This document shows positions 13,110 to 24,695 of a stretch of 64,000 nucleotides of DNA, in pieces. The stretch lies in the NCBI GenBank assembly GCA_003024785.1, contig PUQB01000019.1, positions 62,001 to 126,000 on the forward strand, read 5' to 3'. The first letter of the stretch is position 1. Each line of letters opens with the position of its first letter. Made by a program: the position numbers and the translations under genes. Origin of the DNA: Selaginella tamariscina. Lineage: Eukaryota > Streptophyta > Lycopodiopsida > Selaginellales > Selaginellaceae. The notes below the pieces were generated by a model. That model was not told where the DNA came from. It worked only from the letters and a program-made list of their open reading frames with translations, and did no database searches.

Positions 13110-16100
13110 ACTGGAAATGCCTGTGTCCGCTCCATGCTAGGGCACATTTCCTCATTTAGGGCTTTACATGGGTTTTACTTAATCTAAAACAATATAATGT
13201 CGTTGGTTGGCTGTCTTGGCACGTTGATCTTGGTTATCTAGTCGGTATGGGGCCCTATTTTGCATAATAATGTTGGTAACGATCCTGTACTTTTTGGCCA
13301 CCCAAAGTTGTATACTTAAAGAAAGTTCCCTGTATACTTAATAAAGTTCCCACATGCAAAGTTCCTTAACCCAACCTTCAGTTTGAACTTTCATCATTTT
13401 AACAGTTTTCATCCTCCATGGCAGTGTTATAGCTTTGGTGTTTCTAGCAAATCACTACAATTCTTAAAGCATTGTTTAATACATTCAATGATTTTCTAAA
13501 CATAATTTTGCCACAACTATGAAATGTTTTTTCTCCAATGTAAAAGTCTTAAATTGTAGAGGAATTAAGTGATTTACCATTGTTACATCTTAATAACATA
13601 AGTGTATGGAAGATAAGAATGTTGATGTCCACTAACCCCCTCCCAAAAATTGGAATTTCAATATGTGTTAATACATCAATGTAACAGTTATAGTATAGGT
13701 AGAGCTCTAACTCGTGAAGTCAACCGTGCCTTTTTGCCTTGCTAGTTTATCTATCACCTTTTGTTAAAAAAAATAATTAAAACATCATTTGCAGTCAAAG
13801 TCCCCTTATGTGTCACACAATGTACATGTATCAAATAAGCAACCTGTCCCTTTTTTAATTGGGTTATCAACTCCATGTTAAAGCCTACCATAACTGAGCA
13901 ACCATTTATTATTATTATTATAAGTTTCTCTCTTGTTTAAAGTATTTAAGTATTACATGAGTCCTTGATAAATATTAATAAAACTTTCATCCTTAATTCT
14001 TACTAACTTCAAATACTTAGTAACAGGTTGCCCTTTTCCTCACAACAACTTGATATAAATGGTAACACGTTATTTTAAATTCTTATATACTTTCTCATTT
14101 TACAAGAATAAAGAAAAAAAAAACTTCATGCATTTCCTTTTCCAAAAGATTGTAATAAACTTAATGTGTAACTTATATAAATTATTTACCTAAAAGAAGC
14201 ATAAAATAATATTAAAAAAGCTTTAAAAATCATTAAGGCTTACCACTGACTTCATATGTGTATGCTGAATATCCATCGTTAATGAGAAAATTTAAAGTTA
14301 TCATAATTTTTTAAAAAGAACAAATTCTTTTATATTTTTTTTAAAAGAGCTTATTCATGAGTACACTTGAACAATGACTCTAACGTTTTTCTTCTCACAT
14401 AAAATATCTACAACTTGAGATATTATTAATGTTTAAAAAGCATTTATAAGTTTATCAAATCTAACAATTATTTAGATTTTTCACGATGCTTTAATGTTTA
14501 CCTCATGCTACCTTCATTTTAAAAAGAAATATAATATTTGTAATGTAAACACATATAAAATTATAAAATATAACCTAATTCATTACCCAACTTGGGTAAT
14601 GAAATTAATTTTTATCTATATTTTTACTTAACTAAGCAATTATTAATCTAGAATACCCATACCCAATGGCACATATACTTATTATATTAAATTTTAATAC
14701 TTATTATTAATTAATTTATTATGAATATACTTATAATTAATTAATTAATTAGTTTTTATTATACTAATCACATTAATTGGTTGGTTAAGATTTATATTTC
14801 TGGTCTCAATAACTCTAGTTCATTATTAAATATATATTAATTAAATATGGAAAATAGTAAATTTGATATATACTTTACCTATACCAATTGAGTATAGATG
14901 AGTATAAGTTGAATACATGAGAGCACTCTTTATATGAACTTTTTAGTTTGGGTACAATACCCTCTACAAAAAATGACCATCCATGAGCAAATGGCCATTC
15001 ATTCATGAACTTTTTAAATGTTTTAAATTTCTAATTTAGTTATTAGAGAAGTATCTTCTTCAACTTCATTTTCACTATGCTTTTATTTATTTATTTTTTC
15101 ATACTCATTATTTAAATCTACAATATGTTTTGCATCTCTTTACTTACTAAAAACTTTTGGTTAAAATAATCTATTTGATATTCTTTTTCTTTTACCTACT
15201 GAGTCATGCACATGCCCCTGAGTTTCGAATAGAATGTATGTATTTATGCATATATGTATGAATGAGAAAATAATCTACGACATAAATTTATTCATTCATT
15301 TCCAAGCAACTCTTTATTTATAAACATACTCGTAATAACTTAATTAATTATAAGAACTTGAATTTTGTTTTGCAAAATAATATATTCTTTTGCATGATAT
15401 AAAATTATTACATCATTTAAGCTAAATGATGAAAAGTTTAATTATTTATTTGCATATCTAGACCCCCTTTAAATGATATTGCATGATGTAAAATAGCGCC
15501 TTGGGTTGGTATTATAATACTAGTGCAAAATAATTAATAAATAAAGCTTAATATATCTCTTTGTCATTATGTATATGCGTAAGGAGGTTGTGCTTGCAAC
15601 TGGCCTTTACTTTTACTTTTTACTACAATATATGCACACAATATGCGTCTTATTAGTTTCATTTTAGTTTTCCTTTTCTTTTTAAAACAAATTTGATTTG
15701 AAGTGCCACTTACGGCTTCGTCAACTTTCCAGATTTGATACTAATCAATGGCACATAAGCAATGGACTCATTTGCATCTCATTAGATGAACATTTCATAA
15801 TCTTTAATTAATTTACATACGAAGAGTCACTAGAATCTTCATAATGTATCTTCCTTATAGTTTATCTTCTATATCAAAACATGAGTATTATTGAGGACAT
15901 GCATAGATAATGCACACACATGGTTTGGTGATGAACCTTTTACACTTGAACTAAATCTTATAACTATTTCTAAAGAGATAAAACTTTGGAATTGCACTTT
16001 AAATAAGATTAAACTTTTAGATTTTTAAACTCCTAGTGTTATTCTTAAACGCTTACATAAGCATAATAAACAGTTGGTTTTTAATTGTGAAACTATTAAA

Positions 16101-16419
16101 GCTTGTTAAGGTTTTAATTGTGAAGGTATTACTAAAACTTAATAGAAACTACATATGAAGAGTTACATGGGCACACAAGCTTACTCAACCACATTTGACT
16201 GGAGGAAGGAGAATCACTCATCAACAATACAATCTGGGTGAAGAAGCTTGCCTCTGAACTAGTCATTATGAGTCATTCCATGAGCTTGTTGAGCATTTGG
16301 TAATTAACTTGCCCCAAGGCACACACTGACCATGCTGAGTACATAGGAGAGTCCTCACACAAGAGTGAGTAAGCTTTTTCTTGCAAGTGTTCTTATAAGT
16401 TTGGTCCTAACAAAAATAT
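13110..16419. other. AT-rich intergenic region
   Basis: Upstream of BRCA2. Long A/T runs and short palindromic AATT-rich patches, for example 14690-14770. No gene, tRNA or transposon domain was recognised. Confidence 0.6.
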
Positions 16420-17235
16420 TAATAACAAGAACTTCCATTGGTACAATTGTGATGAGATTGGGCACGTGGCTGAAGACTCTCCATTGAGAGCTCCAGAAGA
16501 AGATAGCCACCTTCCAATTAAAATGATCATCGAACATAAGTCTATTGTGTTGATAATTATATTAATAACAATGATTAAACAATTTCTCTTGTGTGTATTC
16601 CCATTCAGTTGCCTGTGTTAACTCTAAAATATTCTTACAAGCTTTTTAGTAGTTGAAGTGGAATTATAATTATGTTTTTAAAGTCAATTATGTAGTATAC
16701 TCGCCACACTTAGCTTTGTTTAAAAGATAAGTTATAGGTTTACTTGGAGTTTTTTTAACTACTTAAAGTACATTAAACAAGGATGTTTCTCATTTCTTCC
16801 ATAGTAATGAATAATGAACTTCAATATGTAAATAATTAACAAAAAATCATAGTAAAAATTATTATACTTCCGCTATCTCTATCGGTGGATTGGATAGTTG
16901 TCAACCTTAACCAGAAATTACAAAACCAAGATTTGGTAGGCAACTAAGACTATTAAATTAAAATACACTTTATTGCAACTACTATATATCTTGCTTTCTT
17001 CTTCCACAATACTATAGGGTCTTATAGGTGCAGATTTTGTTTTCCATCACATAGATAACTTAGTTAAGTTTCTCAGGCTCGATGGTTGTTCAATAAGTTG
17101 GAAATGCGAAAAATAAAATGTTATTGCACTTTCCACTATTGAGGTTGAGTATTATGCCATATTCTCTGTAGCTAAAGAGGCAATATGATTACACAAATGA
17201 TTTAGATCATCCTCCCTGCAGGTCCTATAATTATC
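16420..17235 (+). mobile_element. Decayed Ty1/copia fragments, plus strand
   Basis: Two remnants of Ty1/copia-type polyprotein lie on the plus strand. At about 16425-16530 a degenerate CCHC zinc knuckle reads FHWYNCDEIGHVAEDSP, with the first and last Cys lost. At about 17080-17230 a ribonuclease H end reads ISWKCEK, stop, NVIALSTIEVEYYAIFSVAKEAI, interrupted by stops. Nothing recognisable lies between them and no LTRs were found, so this is an old truncated insertion. Confidence 0.65.
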
Positions 17236-17419
17236 CATAATAATAATATTAGTGCAATATGAAGCAGTATGATGCGGCTCCATGGATGTTGGTTGACACA
17301 ACAAATTCATCTTGAAGAACTTTGGTTTACGATATTCACCTTCCTCCTATATACTAGGATGCCCTCGATCTCCGCCTGAACTTGTACCTACGTAGGTTGA
17401 TTATTACCTATTGATTAAT

Positions 17420-18420
17420 AATAATTCAGTAGGTAATACACTCCTTTCTCCCGGTGGCTTATATCAACTATGCGGAGTTGTTCATGATGAAACCGGACAT
17501 TGGACGGTTGCAAGTTCTTAGTGAGTATGTCAGCTGCCATGTGATGTACATGCTCACGTATCTTGTGATGGCTATGCTTAGTGGCCTCATGGCAGTAAGT
17601 TTGACATTGGCAGTTCACATCCGTCCGAGCTGGTCCTGCTTGCGGCAGCATCATTAAGAAGATGCCTTAACCAAACTGCCTTCCGTGTTGCTTCGCAGCT
17701 GGTATTTCGTCCAAATATTTGAGAACAGTACCCAGTTATGGATTTCCGCTGGTCTAAATCAGCATCGACAAATCCTTGTAAACGTTGTTGTGCCATCTGC
17801 CCCGAAGACAACAAGCCGTGCTGCACAGCATTTGCTACATCTGGTCGTGTATGTATATTAAGAAGCATTCCGATAAGGTTCATCACGTGCCAAGTTCCCT
17901 GTACACCGAGGTTGTCGAGCTAGCTCGACTGTGTGCAATGCTGGAGTAATAAGTTTCATACTACCTGAAAGTCCGAGTCAGTACCAAGATCGGTCATCTT
18001 GAAACCATGGTGTAGCCGTTTCTTAACCATAGCCTAAAATGTACCACTGTTACATGCAAAAAATAAACCATCCACATACATAGAGTAAATGTTCCACAAT
18101 CCCTGTTCCTTCCAAAACTTATCAAGTGTCTTATACCACGTCCTCGGAGATAGCCTTCTTTACTGCGTACCTCAAATCCCGGTGATTGTTTCATGTACCA
18201 AGCTCACCATTAGGAAGGCATTCTTAGCGTGGTCCCAAGTCTGCTTGGCAATAAGGGAGTAAAAATCATCTTGCATACCTGCTTGCCATTGTCGTCCCTC
18301 AGGACCGCAGCCATGACATATCGTTCAAGATACTTATGCGTCGGCTTCCACTCACGCTTGGAAGTTCGTGGAAAATGAACGAACGCTGGGAATATGTGTG
18401 TCAAATCCTCCAGTAAATGG
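17420..18420 (-). mobile_element. Decayed Ty1/copia reverse transcriptase and RNase H fragment, minus strand
   Basis: A second copia fragment, in the opposite orientation to the plus-strand remnants next to it. In transcript order, around 18100-18000 lies an RT block containing MYVDGLFFACNSGTF, with the YVDD-type site changed to YVDG. At about 17880-17760 is the connection/RNase H part (HTRPDVANAVQ, LQGFVDADLDQRKSITGY). At about 17560-17460 is the C-terminal tail HHMAADILTKNLQPSNVRFHHEQL. Several frames are needed. No LTR was identified. About 18421-18880 shows nothing recognisable. Confidence 0.8.
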
Positions 18421-18880
18421 TCATGAAACCAGGCTATATTTATATATTACCTACATGATATATGCATAGTGTATTGAAATATTTATGTGCTATATGACAA
18501 CCAGTGTTTTTTCCGTTTGGCAATGATTGTACGGAGTTCTGTACTCGGCGTTCCATGGAGTTCGACACTCCATGTGTTTGTACGCCCTGTGGAGTTATCA
18601 AGGTTCGTCAACATTATGGTGGTGATGATGGTATTAATAACAGTATACTTACATACAAAATGTATTCACATGTACTGTCGTACATATGTAACGAGGGTAC
18701 ATGTAACAGATATTCCTATTCCACTATCCGATATATGATCTCCATAAAAAAACTTGTAAGTTTAAAACCCAAGACTCCATGTTTTGATTAAATGAACCTT
18801 AGAACATGAAAGACGAGAATTCTAGAATCTGTCAAGAATTTCCCGGGCATATCTATCTGGGATTGGCATCTAAGCAATGT

Positions 18881-19463
18881 TTAGGCGAGTTTAAGCCTCT
18901 CAGTTGGGTAAATGAGATCTGGATTACCTGCCAGATTTGGATTAATGGTAACCAGCTCCTTCCACCCTGCTGTTCCTTTCCCACAGTTCCGTGATATCTT
19001 CGACAATGTGTCACCTTCTTTAACAACATAGCAATCAGGAACCTTGTTTTGCCTGCAAATGACATAACATGTTGAGAGAGTGTCGAGAGAGGAGGAGAAT
19101 TTATACCTTGGTCTAAGTGTGAACCCGGCAAGAACGCTTGCTACCAATGCCACAGCTCCAATTGCAAATGCGAGCAGGAGCCCGTTACCATTTCGTACTG
19201 GAGGATTCTCCTTATCTTCCTGCATAATATTATCTTGAGACAACGATACATTATACGACTATAGTTCTCCATATTTACATACATACATACATGTAATTGC
19301 TGGTGTTAATGGATATATGTGACAATATTATTATGCAGATATACATTTAATGTATATCAATGCTATGCACATCTACATACACCTAACACAAACATATGTG
19401 CATATATATGCATAAACATAAAAAGCAGAATAGTTACTAGATTGACATACCAACATGTAAGTA

Positions 19464-19494
<31 letters not shown>

Positions 19495-21477
19495 GCGTGT
19501 GCGTGTTTATATAATCACCATGTTTATATATGGCAAACCTGGAGAAGGTGCTGATGATATTCAGCTTGGTCTTCTTCTTGTCGTTCTTTCTCGTCTAAAT
19601 CTGATCTTTCCTCTTGTCTATCTTCCTCAACTTCTGCTGGTTCTTCCTCGTCTAAGTCTGATCTTTCGTCTTGTCTATCTTCCTCAACTTCTGCTGGTTC
19701 TTCCTCGTCTAAGTCTGATCTTTCGTCTTGTCTATCTTCCTCAACTTCTGCTGGGGCATATCCTTCTTCCTCATTGGCTTGCTCCTGTTTATGACAGAGA
19801 CTTCAATATGTGTGTGTCTAACGTAGTATGATATAGACACTGTAATGTAGTAAATGCAAATATGTCATCTAACATTATACAAACGGCATGTACACGCGCA
19901 CAGACACAATGGTACCGATTGCTTCTCCTGATAAGATTGGTCAACGAATTTGGTAACGGACGGCGCCTCCAACTCTTCGGACGAGTATGGAATATGAGAA
20001 CTACTGTTTGATTGTACGGACCTGGGTGTGTCTAAGAAAGAGCATCCAGCAAGGCCAGGAGACGATAAAACCTTGCCGATTGATTGAGGCTGCAAAATCA
20101 ATATAATAATATTCTAGTTTGATCATGCTCAAAGCCGCTAGAGACAGGACATGATAATTTAATCAAATATTGGTCGCACAGTGATTGGCATATGCACTGT
20201 ATGCATGCCTGGGCACTGTACATATGTTAAGCAAAAGTGTCGCGCACACACACACAATAAAAGCAAAAGTAATAAATTGACTTTACAACTGAAAAAGTAA
20301 CATACCCGTGGGGACTTGTATTCTGGAGAGTAACTCGCCACAGCAGCTTGTTGCAAGTATTCACGAATGCCGCCAACTTTGTCAGTCGGCAGCATGGGTC
20401 CTGTATGAGATACCTTGTCAAAATCTGGAACCTGTAAACATATAGCAAATATGAACTTAATTAACTACTACGAATTCTAAAATAACTCGGTGAGGATGTT
20501 AGATGGTATGCTATGCACTATGCAAGAGGCCACATTTGAACACCGAACTAATTATATCGTCACTTAGCAAGATATAAATGCTTACTGGCAAGTGTTGTGA
20601 ACGGGCTTTATTGGACAAGGCTCGTATACAGAAGCAGACCCGTCTGGTATCCTTCTTTTCAACCACGTCGGGTGGAGTGAAGAGGTCCACATCTCGCAAG
20701 CCGACCCTTTTACACATCTGTAGATAATACCATGAAAAACATCACACACACACACACAGTGTACGAAATTCATGGATACGTATGCCAATATATAACACAC
20801 TCATTACCGTTTCTTTGTTTATAACTAAGGATAAAACGATCGTTATACATCATCACTACATTTATCACGATTATTATTCTTATAAGCAAAGAAACATTAT
20901 ATGATTAAACACGCACATCACATAATCACACATATACACACTCATTTATAGGCCTGTACACACATGAAAATACGTTGAATAAAGATTTATGTACCTTGAG
21001 AAATGCATCAACATTAGAATAGGGGAGATAGCGTCCGCCCTTGCCATCGTGGACAGTCTCCGAGAAAGGAAGCCGTGGAAATGCCGCATCCCCGCCAGAG
21101 CTCGTTCTTATCAATTCCTTGATACGCTTGGAAACACGGAACCTGTATCAGATATTTTCACATCTATAACTTGCATATATGAAGAGGAGAGATGTAAAAG
21201 GCCCGTTTTTCATCGAATGCGATGCAAAAATCGATGTCCTGACTTACAATATGTCTCCATCGGCAAGCAAATCGGCAAGGCTTAGTGAATCGCCATAGCG
21301 CTCCTCAAGAACAGCCTCTAGCCACACCTTAGCTTGTTTCTATGCGAGAATTTGCAGAAAAGTGACAATTTCTGCAATGTGAATTGCAATGCGGGAGCTT
21401 ACCTGTAGGAATTCATCGTCTAGCTCGCGGAAATTGATACCTGGAGAGGCCGGCTCCTCCGCCATCGCCATCGCCAT
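18881..21477 (-). CDS. Calponin-homology / acidic repeat / TM / LysM protein, nine exons
   Basis: Nine exons join into 1278 nt (425 codons plus stop): 21403-21477, 21248-21339, 20995-21142, 20586-20717, 20306-20431, 19916-20089, 19539-19784, 19107-19219 and 18881-19052. All have GT-AG ends and agreeing phases. Residues about 25-149 form a calponin-homology domain (AKVWLEAVLEERYGDSLSL, DGDILFRVSKRIKELI, LPYSNVDAFLKMCKRVGL, VVEKKDTRRVCFCIRAL), a fold that binds actin or microtubules. Residues about 150-249 are a Ser/Pro-rich linker. Residues about 250-331 are acidic and contain a 19-residue repeat. Residues about 344-364 (LLLAFAIGAVALVASVLAGF) look like one membrane span. Residues about 376-424 are a LysM domain of the bacterial-like type (CYVVKEGDTLSKIS, NPNLAGNPDLIYPTERLKL). 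By topology the CH end should be cytosolic and the LysM end outside or lumenal. I do not recognise this fusion. It could still be two genes, but the phase-0 join 19539/19219 argues for one. Confidence 0.82.
19053..19106 (-). other. 54-nt intron that is also open in frame (exitron-like)
   Basis: The last intron of the CH-LysM gene has GT...TTTGCAG ends, is 54 nt long (divisible by three) and has no stop in frame. Retaining it would add 18 residues (about YKFSSSLDTLSTCYVIC plus one Arg) between the membrane span and the LysM domain. Both isoforms would be full length. Confidence 0.7.
19591..19757 (-). repeat. In-frame 57-bp tandem repeat, three copies
   Basis: Inside exon 7 of the CH-LysM gene. 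Units start at 19591, 19648 and 19705 and are nearly identical. Each encodes 19 residues containing AEVEEDRQDERSDLDEEE, giving a strongly acidic, probably extended or coiled segment between the cytoskeletal domain and the membrane span. Confidence 0.92.
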
Positions 21478-22309
21478 CGCTGGAACTTCTTATCTCACCA
21501 GGAGCCCTAAGTGCAAATTCATTTCTCGTTCATACTCTCCTTCCTTCCTTTTTTAAATCCTACACTTTTGTATGTGAAAGCCCGTGCCGTGAGAAAGCAC
21601 ACCCAAAAAGCAAGGTTTAGCTAAATCCCTGTATAGAATGTACCTCTACGGATAAAAAAACGCACACACAGGGATACACGTAAATGTAGGTGTATGACCA
21701 TGAGTATATTCCATGCCCGAATATGAATAAAAACGTATTAGAATTCAAATACAAAACAAAGCACGGATGATCTCGTATCTATTGCAAGTACGAAATACAG
21801 TTATATGATGGCCAGTCTTATACGGTTGCAGGGAATATGTATAAAATTATTGCATATAAATCGAGGAATTTATTTGTTACCATAATTAAAGCAAAAGCAT
21901 GCAAAATTGTGTGTGACCTCTTTAGAATACCGCTAATGCACCTTGCAATTGTTGATCAATCACATTCATACAAGTATCAACTGGTGTGTAGATACAGTGG
22001 ATTTGTTATATCATCCCCATGTAAGTTGTGATAACCCAAAAGAGTTCATCTTGTATAACTGCACTAGAGGGATCCCAACAGCACAAGGAAACCAAAAGAA
22101 TGTTTGATACACTCAAACGATGGCGTACAACAAGCTCGGTCGCACATCAAAGGGTAGCCGTTTATGTTGTATGGATGCTGGAGTGGTAGATCTGAAGAAT
22201 AAATAAAAGGTGTGTCTCTCTCTCTCTTCAAAACCTTTCTCGAAGAATAAATATATATATATCATAAAGAACAGGACAGGAGATTAGGGTTCCTTATTGT
22301 GGGCGAGAA
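21478..22309. promoter_or_regulatory. Shared upstream region of divergent CH-LysM and H2A.Z genes
   Basis: The 832-bp interval separates the start of the minus-strand CH-LysM gene from the start of the plus-strand H2A.Z gene, so it should hold both promoters. A 'ctctctctctct' tract lies near 22217-22228 and a TATA-rich tract at 22249-22261, within 60 bp of the H2A.Z start codon. No other feature was seen. Confidence 0.45.
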
Positions 22310-22832
22310 ATGGTGGGAGGGAAAGGCGCTAAGGGTCTACTCGGCAAAGCCGCTGTCGATTTCAATGACAAGAAGGACAATAAGAAGAAACCCATGTCTC
22401 GCTCTGCCAAGGCAGGCCTTCAGGTATGGATTAAACACAAAGATTTCTCTAATTCGACCCTACACCGATAGGATGGAAACTCTAAATCGACCCTATTGGT
22501 TTTCTTGCTGAGATTTTGTTTATGGGCAGTTCCCTGTGGGGAGGATTCATAGGATGCTGAAGACCAGAGTGTCGGCCAACGGGAGGGTAGGTGCCACGGC
22601 GGCGGGTGTACTCCGCAGCGATCTTGGAGTATCTGACGGCGGAGGTCTTGGAACTGGCCGGAAATGCCAGCAAGGATCTGAAAGTGAAGAGGATTACGCC
22701 ACGTCATCTCCAGCTGGCAATACGTGGAGACGAGGAGCTTGACACGCTGATCAAGGGGACAATTGCTGGCGGGGGGTTATTCCGCATATTCACAAGTCCC
22801 TCATTAACAAGACGCCCACTAAGAAGGAGTGA
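22310..22832 (+). CDS. Histone H2A.Z variant, two exons
   Basis: H2A.Z replaces H2A in nucleosomes near transcription starts. Exon 1 (22310-22423) encodes [18 protein letters not shown] and a Lys-rich tail ending SAKAGLQ. The intron is 22424-22529. Exon 2 (22530-22832) encodes [20 protein letters not shown], then [56 protein letters not shown] and [15 protein letters not shown]. The intron falls exactly before FPVGRIHR. Two homopolymer changes disturb the frame: one extra G at 22604-22606 between GATAA and VYSAA, and one missing G in the run 22771-22776 before VIPHIHKS. They offset each other, so the C-terminus returns to frame. In so conserved a gene with an intact splice site, sequencing error is more likely than decay. 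Confidence 0.92.
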
Positions 22833-24695
22833 TTTGTGGTGTTTAAGTTAAGGGCCAATCAGATTTTTTTTTTCCTTTTTTAACTTGTTTATTTCTTTGC
22901 TTTGTTGTTGTAGTTTGGACGGATTTATCTTTTCTTCCTTGTTTTAACAAACTTAAACAGAAATACGATTGATACATGTATGTACGGAGATTGCAACAAC
23001 GGTGAATATTATTATCTAGTTAACATAAACTTTCGTTTTAATCAATTAGTAGTTAAACGAAAGTTTATGTAAAGGACTTTTGTAGTGATTTCAAACAGTG
23101 TTACTAATATTAAAAAACTTGTTATGTTGGGATTGCACCATTGACGAGTCCTGAATGTATCATATTGAAATACATGACTCGGACGTTATGGTATATACAA
23201 ATACGTATAAATACACACTTGATGGATAATCTATATATATATAATATAACCATCATAATATATTATTAAATAGTAATTTTATAAATATACTAGAATATGA
23301 AAATTTTCAGTGACGCATACTCTTTTTCCCCGTTGGATACATAAATAAATAACATTTAACGTAAACATCAAAAGAAGTAAAAACAAATTAATTCAATATA
23401 TAGCAAGCTTGCTTACATGTAATTTGAGTTATATATATATTATATATATATATATAAATGTACCATACATTGAAATTACATTATTATTATATTTTGATTT
23501 CAATTATGTTTTAAATAATATTTATAAACTTATAACTTATTTAGAGTAAATATATATTCATATTAAAATGATTCCATTTCAATATGCACACAACCTTTTT
23601 AAGTGTAAAGATTTTATATACCTGTCAAATGAGGGTGAAGTATTCACATAATTTAAATAAACACACATGCACACACAAATGTTTAATCAAATTTAAACCA
23701 TATCCTTTGTATTTTAATTTTTGTATAATCAAAATTTGCTAAATAAAGTCTAAGATTAAAATAAAATCTAGTTAAAAAAATATATTTAGATAAATTTTAT
23801 CACTTTTAATACAGGATGTCTTATTCTTTTGATGCTAGAACTTTTTTAACAAACTCTTAAAACTAAACTTAGAAATCTAAGTAATTCAATTAGATATATT
23901 TTAAATATATTTTATCATCGTTGTCCAACTACCTTAGTAGGAGATTTTAACTTTTTCTACAATTAGATTTTCTTAAGTAAAATTTAAGTTAAAACCAATT
24001 TCAAAGATATATATTGTCATGACATTGTAGAAAAATAATCATAGAAAAAGGGATAGATTAATTTCATTTTTAATACCTTATGGTTTAAGATTTTTTTATT
24101 TTTTATAAATTAATTTGTTTAGACCTTGTTCTGGTTATGGTTAACTTGTATAATACTTATTCCTCCTTTTAAATGCATTTTTTGAGAACATCATGCATAT
24201 TTATAAGGATTTTGACATTCTTTTTAAATAAATTAAGATACCATTTTACCAATTAATGTTTGAATTGTGCAATTCCATGGTGTGCCAAGTATGACTTAAT
24301 ACTACTTAGGATTGTTAATTATGTCGAAGGTGATCATGCTCTTAACTATTCCCCAATATAACATGTATAAATTTGAATTCTTTAGTGACGGCACTTAATG
24401 TAACTAATTTAGAATCCATAATTAATATTGAAACTTTATAAAAAGAGTTTCTTCAAGATGATTGAGTGTTAAGTAGTGAAATCATTATCAGAGTTTTGAC
24501 TTGATGAGTCGTCAAGTGGCAATATATAACTACAAAGTGGCCATTGAAAGATTAATTTTCTTAAAAGACCTTGAGATTTAAGGTCTCACCCTAAGTCTTT
24601 TAAAGTGACTACCTCATAACTCTTGAGGATAACTCAAGTAATCTTTAAGATGGAGCTATACAGATGATGCTTCACTCATGAGATTGTATAGATGT
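22833..24695. other. AT-rich intergenic region
   Basis: Between H2A.Z and the chromodomain retroelement. Apart from the perfect inverted repeat at 23023-23070 and a (TA)n patch near 23430-23455, no feature was recognised. Confidence 0.6.
23023..23070. repeat. Perfect 16-bp inverted repeat (hairpin)
   Basis: Arms 'acataaactttcgttt' (23023-23038) and 'aaacgaaagtttatgt' (23055-23070) are perfectly complementary across a 16-nt loop. It lies about 200 bp downstream of the H2A.Z stop. It could be a MITE scar or an RNA hairpin; no target duplication is evident. Confidence 0.85.

Noticed and set aside
18487-18791. Overlapping plus-strand open frames of 83 and 95 codons
   Set aside because: No recognisable motif, no start context or splice signals, and they sit between a copia relic and the CH-LysM gene.
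19865-20800. Alternative-frame open stretches over the CH-LysM exons
   Set aside because: Exons with agreeing phases and CH-domain residues explain this DNA; the other frames are shadows or intron read-through.
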